From assembly GCF_028823535.1 (NCBI RefSeq), contig NZ_JAQIYM010000007.1:1-64000 (forward strand): a stretch of 64,000 bases of DNA, given 5' to 3'. The notes beneath the pieces are model-generated. The model had not been told where the DNA came from. It saw nothing but the letters and a program-made list of their open reading frames with translations, and searched no databases. The DNA comes from Pseudomonas serbica. Lineage in GTDB: Bacteria > Pseudomonadota > Gammaproteobacteria > Pseudomonadales > Pseudomonadaceae. Below, in pieces: positions 1 to 7,088 of the stretch; within the stretch, counting starts at the first letter, position 1, and every line of letters starts with the position of its first letter. The translations under genes and the position numbers were made by a program.

Positions 1-564
1 GATCTGGGTCGGTTTCAGGGCTGCCACTTGAGCGGTGGTCAGTGCTGCGACCTGGCCAGTGGTCAAGGCTACCAACTGGGCGGAGGTCAGGGCGCTGATA
101 TCGGCGGTCTCGATGGCCGCCACCTGGGTGGTCGTCAGCGCAGCGACTTGCGTGGTTTTCAGCCCGGCCACCTGGGCGGTGGTCAGGGCAACAACCTGGG
201 CGGTAGTCAGCGCGGCGGTCTGGGCTGTGGTGAGGCTGGCGACCGAGGCGGCCGGCATTGCAGCGATATCCGCCGTTTCGATGGCCGCCACTTGCGTAGT
301 GGTCAGCGCGGCAATCTGTGCGGTTTTCAGTGCGGTGACCTGCGCGGTGGTCAGGGCTACAACTTGCGCAGTTGTCAGCGCCGGTACTTGCGCGGTCGAA
401 AGCACGCCAATGTTCGGCAGGGTAATGACCGCGATCTGCGCAGCGGTCATCTGGGCGATCTGAGCGGTGGTCAAGGCGGCAATATCCTGGGTCGCAAGCC
501 CAGCAATGGTGGTTGTACTCAAGGCAGCGACTTGCGCTGGGGTCAACGAAGAAATAAAGCTCAT
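1..564 (-). CDS. Tandem octapeptide-repeat protein, 5' part (continues beyond window start)
   Basis: The reading frame starts with ATG at 564 on the minus strand, with AGGA seven bases upstream, and stays open to the window edge, so only about the first 188 residues are visible. After MSFISSLTP almost the whole protein is a string of eight-residue units of the type ALTTAQVA, with variants such as AIETADIA and ALKTAQIA. There is no signal peptide or membrane segment in the visible part. Long Pseudomonas proteins with this repeat exist and are often annotated only as repeat or hypothetical proteins. A surface or secreted role is my inference. The 24-bp periodicity keeps other frames open too, which explains apparent plus-strand reading frames here. 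Function unknown; the end of the gene is not in the window. Confidence 0.75.
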   Translation of the reverse strand, partial: MSFISSLTPAQVAALSTTTIAGLATQDIAALTTAQIAQMTAAQIAVITLPNIGVLSTAQVPALTTAQVVALTTAQVTALKTAQIAALTTTQVAAIETADIAAMPAASVASLTTAQTAALTTAQVVALTTAQVAGLKTTQVAALTTTQVAAIETADISALTSAQLVALTTGQVAALTTAQVAALKPTQI

Positions 565-969
565 GAACGCATCCTGTTTAGGGGTCATTTACTGCGCTGC
601 CAGCGTTGTCGCCGTAGCCTTGGGCGAAAATTTGGTAGCCCACGTGTCCTTAGCGACACATCCGGTTAAAACATTAAGAATCTTTTTTGATGGCGTTTTG
701 CCTTTTTTAACTTTTTGGTTATAAAAAGACTCCGCTTTATAGGCTCAGATAGTAAAGCAGCGATATCATATGGCTACCACTGAATTATTGACGTCATTTT
801 TTCTGAGCCCTGTGAAGCTCACATTGTTGTGGTGCCATGACCTTGACCCTTGCCCAGCACTTCCCCTAGTGTGCGCGGGACATTTTGTCCGTCGGCAGGC
901 ATCGGCCAGCGGAGCACGCCCCCATTCCCCTTTTGCCACCCGGCAAGGGCCTCGATCGAGTAACTGATT
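565..969. other. Intergenic region, AT-rich promoter zone
   Basis: About 400 bases without a convincing gene. The part from about 660 to 780 is clearly AT-richer than its surroundings and lies upstream of both the minus-strand repeat protein and the plus-strand methyltransferase, so promoters for one or both are likely here, but I see no clean -35/-10 pair. A 65-codon frame at 770-967 has no ribosome binding site or family resemblance and is not called. Confidence 0.4.
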
Positions 970-1572
970 GTGAAAACCTTCCTCCATGTAGGTTGTGGTC
1001 CAAAGAGCAAGAACAGCACGACCAAGGGCTTCGCTTCTGAGCAGTGGCAAGAGCTGCGCTTTGACATCGATGAGAGTGTCAACCCGGACATCGTCGGCAC
1101 CATGACCGACATGTCCCAGGTCAAGGACGCTTCGGTGGATGCGCTGTTCTCCAGCCACAACATCGAGCACCTCTATCCCCACGAGGTGCCGGTAGCGCTG
1201 GCGGAGTTCAAGCGAGTGCTCAAGCCTGGCGGCTTCGTGATCATCACCTGCCCGGACCTGCAATCGGTGTGCGCCCTGGTGGCCGAAGACAAGCTGACGG
1301 ACGAGGCCTACCTGTCACCCGCCGGACCAATCGCACCCATCGACATCCTCTACGGTCATCGCCCGGCCATGGCCAACGGCAACCTGTTCATGGCGCACCG
1401 TTGCGGTTTCACCAAGAAGGTACTGACGGGTTCTCTTCAAGCGGCGGGTTTCGACATGGTGCTGCCGATACAGCGTGCCCATCCGTTTTATGACCTGTGG
1501 GCAGTGGCGGCACTTGCGCCGATCACCGAGCAGGACGTGGTGGCGATCGGGAACGAGCATTTCCCAGGCTAA
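970..1572 (+). CDS. Class I SAM-dependent methyltransferase
   Basis: A 200-residue predicted methyltransferase starting with GTG. The N-terminus has the SAM-binding glycine loop LHVGCGPKSKN (residues 5-15), an acidic residue after strand 2 (FDIDES) and the Methyltransf_11-type motif YPHEVPVALAEFKRVLKPGG around residues 70-90, followed by IITCPDL. The length is typical of small stand-alone enzymes of this fold. The substrate cannot be read from the sequence; neighbours are unrelated, so no pathway is suggested. The GTG start is chosen because the SAM loop begins at once after it and no upstream in-frame start has a better context. Confidence 0.8.
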   Translation: MKTFLHVGCGPKSKNSTTKGFASEQWQELRFDIDESVNPDIVGTMTDMSQVKDASVDALFSSHNIEHLYPHEVPVALAEFKRVLKPGGFVIITCPDLQSVCALVAEDKLTDEAYLSPAGPIAPIDILYGHRPAMANGNLFMAHRCGFTKKVLTGSLQAAGFDMVLPIQRAHPFYDLWAVAALAPITEQDVVAIGNEHFPG

Positions 1573-1729
1573 ACCGCGCTGAACCGGGCTGCGCGCCATG
1601 CGCGCGCCCGCCAGCTGCATTTGCCAACGGAATCATTGGGTTACTGAATGGTCATAGACAGGGTTTCAACGCCGTGCGGGATTTCCACCGGCCGAAACCC
1701 TCTCACACCCGAACCTTCAGGATGCTCAA

Positions 1730-1954
1730 ATGAAACGCGCAGTAATGATGACCCTGGCCCTTTCCAGCCTGCTCTTGCTGGGAGGCTGCGGACCTCACTG
1801 GGAAGACGGAGAAAGGTACGGTCGATATCACGATCATGATCATCGCCGTGGCTATGACCGCGATGATGATCGAGGGTATGACCATCGATATGATCGTCGT
1901 GACGATGATCGCGACAACCGTCGTTATCGCGATCGCGACGACCGCGACGACTGA
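1730..1954 (+). CDS. Small Asp/Arg/Tyr/His-rich lipoprotein
   Basis: A 74-residue protein with a lipoprotein signal peptide (MKRAVMMTLALSSLLLLGGC, lipobox LGGC with Cys20). The mature part of about 55 residues is almost only Asp, Arg, Tyr, His and Gly in repeating patterns such as YDRDDDR and YRDRDDRDD, so it is highly charged and probably disordered. CAGGAT lies just upstream of the ATG. Similar small charged lipoproteins are common in Pseudomonas and have no known function; binding of cations or cell-wall material is possible but is speculation. Confidence 0.7.
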   Translation: MKRAVMMTLALSSLLLLGGCGPHWEDGERYGRYHDHDHRRGYDRDDDRGYDHRYDRRDDDRDNRRYRDRDDRDD

Positions 1955-1990
1955 CACATTCAGGATCTTTGCAAAAGAGGGGTAGGGTGA

Positions 1991-2266
1991 TCAGCTTCCC
2001 GGCTTACTACCTCTCTGATTGGCACCATCGTCCTGCGACTCCGCGTCTTTTGTTATCGAATGCGTATCGGCGCCGGAGTTCGAACCTGACGCTTCCTCGC
2101 CCTTTTTATCAGCCTTTTCCTCGTTGGATTCAGCGCCCTGGTTGAGCCCGGGAACGGCGGAAGGTGGGATGGTGGCATCCTCGGTGGTTTTCTCGGTGGC
2201 CAGCACATAAAGCGGCGAGGCCGAGAGCAAGCCCGTGAGCATGAGAGCGGCGAGGGTAGTGTTCAT
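1991..2266 (-). CDS. Small secreted/periplasmic hypothetical protein
   Basis: The likely start is the ATG at 2266, preceded by GGAAG, because the sequence then begins with a good signal peptide (MNTTLAALMLTGLLSASPLYVLA). An in-frame upstream ATG at 2317 would put 17 extra polar residues before it. The mature part is about 68 residues, acidic and low in complexity (runs of Glu, Ser, Lys, Asp), ending NQRGSKPGS. No domain is recognised. It is transcribed away from the lipoprotein gene downstream of 2475 in the same direction with a 200-base gap, so it is probably a separate unit. Confidence 0.6.
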   Translation of the reverse strand: MNTTLAALMLTGLLSASPLYVLATEKTTEDATIPPSAVPGLNQGAESNEEKADKKGEEASGSNSGADTHSITKDAESQDDGANQRGSKPGS

Positions 2267-2474
2267 CGTTTGAGTCTTCCGTGCGAAGGGATGTATTGCA
2301 TTGGAAGAGTGGCGCAATGGAAGGTGCGCCGTGGCGGACGAACGGCAAGGCGACGACAGCGCATTAATTTCCTTTGATCAAGGAGGGAACATGCACCTGT
2401 GGGCTAAGAATATGCTTCTGTGGCACGCGGGGAATGCTGCGCCCCGCGTTGTCATTTTCGATGAAAATTCTGCC

Positions 2475-2903
2475 TCATTTGTACTTGATCACGATCCCTT
2501 TGAGTTTGCGCCCCTCGATGGTCTGCACGTCGCGCGCCCACAGCGGCCCGTTGACGTAGGCACCCACCGCCTGGATATGGTCGTACACCACCACCACGGC
2601 ATCGCCGCCGAGCTTGGCGGATTCTTCCCGCAGTTTTTGTTCGACCTCGGTAATCGGCGGGGCCGGGTCGACACTGGCGTCGATCACTATTTCACCCAGA
2701 CGAACGTGCGGGCGAAGGGGCTCGGTGCGCAGCACCACGACTTCGCTGGGCAATGTCGGGGCAGGGTGTTCCACGCCGACGTAGGCGGTGGTCTGGGCAT
2801 CGACTGTCGCGCAACCGCTGAGTGCCAGCAGGGCGGCGGTGAGTCCTCCGGCCAGCAGCGACAGTTTGAAACGGGTGGACCATGACGCGTCATGGGCTTG
2901 CAT
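2475..2903 (-). CDS. Hypothetical outer-membrane/periplasmic lipoprotein
   Basis: A 142-residue protein with a lipoprotein signal ending at the lipobox LSGC (Cys31). GGAGG lies eight bases upstream of the ATG. The mature part carries a conserved-looking core: LRTEPLRPHVRLGEIVIDAS, then LGGDAVVVVYD and GRKLKGIVIKY at the C-terminus. This pattern, in which a small domain ends with a hydrophobic strand, is seen in short stress or envelope lipoproteins of unknown function. No function assigned. Confidence 0.65.
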   Translation of the reverse strand: MQAHDASWSTRFKLSLLAGGLTAALLALSGCATVDAQTTAYVGVEHPAPTLPSEVVVLRTEPLRPHVRLGEIVIDASVDPAPPITEVEQKLREESAKLGGDAVVVVYDHIQAVGAYVNGPLWARDVQTIEGRKLKGIVIKYK

Positions 2904-2999
2904 GGTGGGTTTCCTCCGAAGGGCCGCTGCTACACGTTTGGCAAGTTGACGGTAGCAGACGGCCCGGGAGTTGCCAGGCAGCCAGGATTTCGCCGTGAG

Positions 3000-3413
3000 T
3001 CATTGATCCTTTTCGCAGTTGATCATCCACGACACGCCAAAGCGGTCGACCAGCATGCCAAAGCGCGCTGCCCAGAACGTGGCCTCGAGTGGCATTTGTA
3101 CCTTGCCGCCTTCGGACAACGCCGAAAACACCTGTTCAGCTTCCTTGATGCTGTCGACATTCAACGAAATCGAACAGCCGCTCATTTCTTCGGTGGGGCG
3201 ATCAGGGGTGGTGTCCGAACCCATGATCGCCTGTTCGCCCACAGCCAGCCGTGTGTGAATGATCAGGTTATGCAAGTCCTTGGGCACGTGTTCGGCGGCA
3301 GGCGTTTCGCCGAAGGTCAGCATGGCTTCGATCTGGCCTTTGAGGCTTTCGGCATAAAAGGTGAACGCGGCTTTGCAGTCGCCATTGAAGATCAGGTAGG
3401 GATTGATTTTCAT
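3000..3413 (-). CDS. PhnB-like VOC-family protein (glyoxalase/3-demethylubiquinone methyltransferase-like fold)
   Basis: A 137-residue protein of the vicinal oxygen chelate superfamily, PhnB/YjdN type. Typical features are MKINPYLIFNGDCKAAFTFY at the N-terminus, the central GEQAIMGSDTTP strand, and the C-terminal WAARFGMLVDRFGVSWMINCE, which closes the fold. The chosen ATG at 3413 has GGGAGC upstream and fits the family start; an in-frame ATG at 3431 adds six residues. The catalytic role and substrate of most PhnB-like proteins are unknown. It stands alone, downstream of the TetR gene in the opposite sense of reading along the chromosome. Confidence 0.8.
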   Translation of the reverse strand: MKINPYLIFNGDCKAAFTFYAESLKGQIEAMLTFGETPAAEHVPKDLHNLIIHTRLAVGEQAIMGSDTTPDRPTEEMSGCSISLNVDSIKEAEQVFSALSEGGKVQMPLEATFWAARFGMLVDRFGVSWMINCEKDQ

Positions 3414-3503
3414 GATTGTGCTCCCGGTCATTGGAGGTACACATCGAATTGGACGCCTCGAACCAGCGCGAATTCCGATGACATTGACTGGGCAAGCAAA
3501 GCG

Positions 3504-4163
3504 CTAAAACGCGGCGGGAGCCTGGGTATTTTTAGATATTTTCTCGATAGTCCGCGCCAGGCTTATAGCCTCGCTCGGGCGCTTCGGTGCCAGCAAGCGC
3601 TCGATGGCACCGCCGACCATGTTCTCCAGCAACTCATTGTGCTCGCTTTCATCCAGCGCATGGGAGGACAGCCAGGTGGGAGCGCTGTTGAGCAGGGCGG
3701 CGATGGCATGACCAGCTGCCAGAAGCCCCGATTCGCTGAACCGCGAACGGGCGCCGAGTATCACCATCAATTGGCGCTCGTACTGCTCGCGCAATTGTCG
3801 AACCCGTGCCTGTTGCTCGTCGTTCAGGCAGTCGCTGTCGCGTTCCACCAGGCGATAATGCCAGGGCATGTCGCGATGCAGGTTCAGGTGCGCGCGGATC
3901 AGGCTGTTGAGCCGGTCGCGTTTTCCTGGCGCCTGTTGCTTGATGCGCCCCAGCGTAGCCAGCAGCTCTTCGTAGAACTCTTCGATCAAGTCCAGCAGCA
4001 GGTGCTGTTTGCTCGGGTAATGGTGATACAGCGAGCCTGGGGAAAGCCCCAGGCACGTCGCGAGCTCACGCATGCCGACTTGACCGAAACCCTTGCTGGC
4101 AAACAGCTCCAGCACCTTGTCCCGGTACTCGGCGAAACGCGAGCAACGCTCAGGCATAGGCAT
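3504..4163 (-). CDS. TetR-family transcriptional regulator
   Basis: A 219-residue TetR regulator. The N-terminal helix-turn-helix is complete (FASKGFGQVGMRELATCLGLSPGSLYHHYPSKQHLLLDLI, about residues 21-60), and the rest is a variable helical ligand domain. Its start overlaps the end of the 3-hydroxybutyryl-CoA dehydrogenase gene by 14 bases on the same strand, so the two are probably co-transcribed and translationally coupled. The regulator may control this small operon in response to an acyl-CoA or related metabolite; the ligand is inferred only from the neighbour. Confidence 0.85.
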   Translation of the reverse strand: MPMPERCSRFAEYRDKVLELFASKGFGQVGMRELATCLGLSPGSLYHHYPSKQHLLLDLIEEFYEELLATLGRIKQQAPGKRDRLNSLIRAHLNLHRDMPWHYRLVERDSDCLNDEQQARVRQLREQYERQLMVILGARSRFSESGLLAAGHAIAALLNSAPTWLSSHALDESEHNELLENMVGGAIERLLAPKRPSEAISLARTIEKISKNTQAPAAF

Positions 4164-5001
4164 GGAAGCCGCGCCCCGTCTTGCGTCCCAGGTAACCGGC
4201 GGCGACCATTTCCTTGAGCAATGGCGCCGGGCGGTATTTGCTGTCGTTGAAGCCTTCGTGGAAGGCTTGCATGATCGCCAGCAGCGTATCCAGGCCGATC
4301 AGGTCCGCCAGGGCCAACGGGCCGATAGGCTGGTTGCAGCCCAGGCGCATGCCGGCGTCGATGTCCTCGGCACTGGCCAGGCCTTCCTGGAACACCAGGA
4401 TCGCTTCGTTGATCATCGGCACCAGGATCCGATTGACCACAAACCCCGGGCGGTTGCCGGCGGTGATCGCGGTCTTGCCCAGGCGGGTCGCCATGTCCAG
4501 CGCCAGTGCATGCGTCGCGTCGCTGGTTTGCAGGCCGCGAATGACTTCGATCAGGCCCATCACCGGCACCGGGTTGAAGAAGTGCAGGCCGATGAAGCGT
4601 TCAGGCTGGCTGACGCTGGCCGCGAGCTGGGTGATCGACAGCGACGAAGTGTTGGAGGCGATCACGCACTCGGCACCCACCTGCGCGGCAACCTGTTGCA
4701 GCAAGCGCAGTTTCAGCTCGAGGTTCTCGGTGGCGGCTTCGATCACCATTTGCGCGTCGCGCAGGTTGCTGTAGTCGGTGCTGGTGCGGATCTTGTCCAG
4801 AGCGGCGTTTTTCTGCTCGGCGCTCAAGGTTTCCTTGGCGACCTGGCGGTCAAGGTTCTTGCCGACGGTGGCCAGGGCTTTTTGCAAGGCGCCCTCGCTG
4901 ATGTCCACCAGGGTCACGTTGAAACCGGCCAGGGCGCAAACCTGCGCGATGCCGTTGCCCATGGTGCCGGCGCCGATCACGCCAATGTTTTGCAGATTCA
5001 T
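4150..5001 (-). CDS. 3-hydroxybutyryl-CoA dehydrogenase (3-hydroxyacyl-CoA dehydrogenase family)
   Basis: A 283-residue cytoplasmic enzyme that oxidises 3-hydroxyacyl-CoA to 3-ketoacyl-CoA with NAD(P). It has the dinucleotide-binding loop GVIGAGTMGNGIAQ near the start, the motif ASNTSSLSIT, the catalytic His segment GLHFFNPVPVMGLIEV, and the C-terminal domain with RPGFVVNRI and GRKTGRGFHAY. The length matches the short bacterial Hbd/PaaH-type enzymes rather than the large fused FadB. The following TetR gene overlaps it. The physiological pathway (butyrate/PHB or another CoA ester) cannot be told from here. Confidence 0.92.
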   Translation of the reverse strand: MNLQNIGVIGAGTMGNGIAQVCALAGFNVTLVDISEGALQKALATVGKNLDRQVAKETLSAEQKNAALDKIRTSTDYSNLRDAQMVIEAATENLELKLRLLQQVAAQVGAECVIASNTSSLSITQLAASVSQPERFIGLHFFNPVPVMGLIEVIRGLQTSDATHALALDMATRLGKTAITAGNRPGFVVNRILVPMINEAILVFQEGLASAEDIDAGMRLGCNQPIGPLALADLIGLDTLLAIMQAFHEGFNDSKYRPAPLLKEMVAAGYLGRKTGRGFHAYA

Positions 5002-5166
5002 GTTGCCGTCCTTTCGATAAACCCTGCGATACCTTGGCCGCCTTGATGGCCGAAAGCGTACTATTGCCGCGAGTCTAGAGCCGGCAGGGTGGTTGTCCTA
5101 TGCCGAAACTGTTCAACGGCACTGATGTTTTTTGCCATTTCGGGTAATGGGGAGCGAAGCGTTCGC

Positions 5167-6174
5167 ATGCGGGAAAAGGACTCGGTGGCCGCCTACTTCG
5201 TGCAGGCAATGATCCACGGGCTGGAGGACGATCCACAGCGTGTTCGAGCGGTGCTCGAGCAGGCCGGCATCGACCCGGCGGTGATTGCGCAACCCTCGGC
5301 GCGGGTGCCCGCCAGCGCGTTTGCAGCGCTGTGGCTGATCCAGATCCGCGAGCTCAACGACGAATTCTTCGGCCTCGACTCCCACGGCATGCCGCCGGGC
5401 AGCTTCGCCCTGATTTGCCGGGCCTTGATCCAGGAGCCCGATCTGCACAAGGCCATGCGCCAGTGCCTGGCCAACTTCAGCCTGTTCCTGCGCGATTTTC
5501 ACGGCACCCTGACCGTGCGCGGCAAACGGGCGATCATCAGCCTGCAAAGCCAGGGCGCTAACGAAGACGTCAGCCGTTTCGGCGAAGAGACCTTCCTGGT
5601 GTTGATGATCAGCCTGCTGTGCTGGCTGGGCGGGCGGCGCATCCCGATCGACCGCGCGGACTTCCGCCATGAACGCCTGTCACTCAGCGACGACCGTCTG
5701 CTCTGGGGGCCGAACCTGACCTTTGGCGCCGAGCGCACCGAAATCGAGTTCGCCAGTCATTACCTGCGACTGCCGGTGGTCCAGGACCTGGCATCGCTCA
5801 AAGTGTTCCTGCGCACCGCGCCACAATGGTTGGTGATCCGCTTCCGCAACCAGCACGGCCTGGCATCCCAGGTCCATCAGCGCTTGCGCAACAGCCATTA
5901 CAGCGAGTGGCCGACCCTGCAGGCCTTTGCCCTCGAACAACACCTGAGCCCCAGCACCTTTCGCCGAAAACTGGAGCGTGAAGGCTGTTCCTATCAGGAA
6001 ATCAAGGACGAAGTGCGACGCGGGGTAGCGTTCGAACAGTTGCGCGAGAGCCAGGCCAGCATCGGCGATATCGCCGAACAACTGGGTTTCCAGGAACCGA
6101 GTGCGTTTCACCGGGCCTTCAAGAAGTGGACGGGGGAGAGTCCGGGGCGGTATCGGGCGCGGTTTCAGGAGTAG
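5167..6174 (+). CDS. AraC-family transcriptional regulator with arabinose-binding-like N-terminal domain
   Basis: The start at ATG 5167 (MREKDSVAAYF) follows GGGGAGCG; an earlier in-frame start at 5089 would add a stretch unlike the family. The protein of about 335 residues has the long N-terminal ligand domain typical of OruR/ArgR-like AraC regulators (from VRAVLEQAGID to the middle) and a C-terminal double helix-turn-helix: LEQHLSPSTFRRKLEREG and IGDIAEQLGFQEPSAFHRAFKKWTGESPGRYR. It is divergent from the dehydrogenase operon across about 165 bases and is a plausible regulator of it. Confidence 0.88.
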   Translation: MREKDSVAAYFVQAMIHGLEDDPQRVRAVLEQAGIDPAVIAQPSARVPASAFAALWLIQIRELNDEFFGLDSHGMPPGSFALICRALIQEPDLHKAMRQCLANFSLFLRDFHGTLTVRGKRAIISLQSQGANEDVSRFGEETFLVLMISLLCWLGGRRIPIDRADFRHERLSLSDDRLLWGPNLTFGAERTEIEFASHYLRLPVVQDLASLKVFLRTAPQWLVIRFRNQHGLASQVHQRLRNSHYSEWPTLQAFALEQHLSPSTFRRKLEREGCSYQEIKDEVRRGVAFEQLRESQASIGDIAEQLGFQEPSAFHRAFKKWTGESPGRYRARFQE

Positions 6175-6351
6175 ATGTGGGATTTTGACTAAGAGTTTGT
6201 GTGAATTTTCGCTGTTGTTTGCATGCAAAAAAGCCAGGTTGAATATTGAAATTTCTTGCGACTACAGTGTCCTCGTAACCGATGGCATGACCCGTCGAGG
6301 TGAGGTATTTGTTTGTTCCGAATTGGAGCTTTCAATGGATTGGAAACTGGC

Positions 6352-6945
6352 ATGGATGATTTGGTCAAGGAGGTAATTCCGCTTCTCCAGTATTTGATTC
6401 CAGGATTTTTAGCCGCCTGGATTTTTTATTCCCTGACAGCTTTCAAGCGACCAGACACCTTTGGACAAATAGTCCAGGCCCTGATTTTTATCTTCGTGAT
6501 TCAGTCGCTGGTGGTCGGATTGGGAGCGCTGATGATGGTTACAGGGGAGCGGTTTTTTTCGGTCGGCTCGTGGGACAAGTCGTCAGAGACCTTGTGGTCA
6601 GCGGTGATTGCGGTTTTGTTGGGTTTTGTTTCCTGCCATGTTGCCCGTAGCGACAAGCTTCACTCGCTACTCAGGCAGCTGAAAATCACCACGCAAACTT
6701 CGTATCCTGGCGAGTGGTACAGTGCTTTTTCGTCGAGGCCCAGATTTGTCGTGCTGCATTTGCTCGATGACAAGCGACTCTATGGCTGGCCCGTTGAATG
6801 GCCTTCCGCGCCCACGAGAGGGCAGTTTGTAATCGAAAACCCGAGTTGGCTCGATAGCGAAGGCGAGGAGTCCCAAATCGGGGCTGAAATTATCGTTATC
6901 GATGCTTCAAACGTTCAATGGGTCGAGTTTACGCAAAAGGAGTGA
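6352..6945 (+). CDS. DUF6338 family membrane protein
   Basis: I choose the ATG at 6352 (MDDLVKEVIPLLQYLIPGF); a TTG at 6313 in the same frame adds 13 residues. The 197-residue protein has three hydrophobic segments in its first half (IPLLQYLIPGFLAAWIFY, IVQALIFIFVIQSLVVGLGAL, VIAVLLGFVSCHVA) and a soluble C-terminal half (residues about 105-197) with PGEWYSAFSSRPRFVVLHLLDDKRLYGWPVEWPS. This layout fits the DUF6338 family, whose function is unknown. The base composition is visibly less GC-rich than its neighbours, which hints at horizontal acquisition. Its stop codon is five bases from the start of the proline-rich microprotein. Confidence 0.7.
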   Translation: MDDLVKEVIPLLQYLIPGFLAAWIFYSLTAFKRPDTFGQIVQALIFIFVIQSLVVGLGALMMVTGERFFSVGSWDKSSETLWSAVIAVLLGFVSCHVARSDKLHSLLRQLKITTQTSYPGEWYSAFSSRPRFVVLHLLDDKRLYGWPVEWPSAPTRGQFVIENPSWLDSEGEESQIGAEIIVIDASNVQWVEFTQKE

Positions 6946-6950
6946 TGACC

Positions 6951-7088
6951 ATGACAAGTAAAGTGCCTCAAGAAATGCCTCCATGTTACAAACCGGGAAC
7001 TCCTGGTGCCATTGGGCGCCCTCGGCCACCCGCTGGGCCTCCACCGGCAAAAAAGGAGTCTGAATGGCTGCGTCGGCGCGACAGGTAG
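6951..7088 (+). CDS. Proline-rich microprotein (45 residues) between DUF6338 and ABC exporter
   Basis: A short frame starting at ATG 6951 with AAGGAG eight bases upstream (a second ATG at 6945 overlaps the stop of the preceding gene). The peptide begins MTSKVPQEMPPCYKPGTPG, contains RPRPPAGPPPAKKESEW and ends LRRRDR. It has one Cys, about eleven prolines and a basic tail. Its last 25 bases overlap the start of the ABC transporter gene, so all three genes look translationally linked. No family recognised. It may be a small partner of DUF6338 or a peptide handled by the exporter. Confidence 0.5.
   Translation: MTSKVPQEMPPCYKPGTPGAIGRPRPPAGPPPAKKESEWLRRRDR

Noticed and set aside
28-669. Plus-strand open frames over the octapeptide-repeat region
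   Set aside because: They are shadows created by the 24-bp repeat; the minus strand gives a regular protein repeat with a proper start and ribosome binding site, the plus strand does not.
770-967. A 65-codon frame just upstream of the methyltransferase gene
   Set aside because: No ribosome binding site, no recognisable domain, and low-complexity Ser/Arg/Pro ending typical of a random GC-rich frame.
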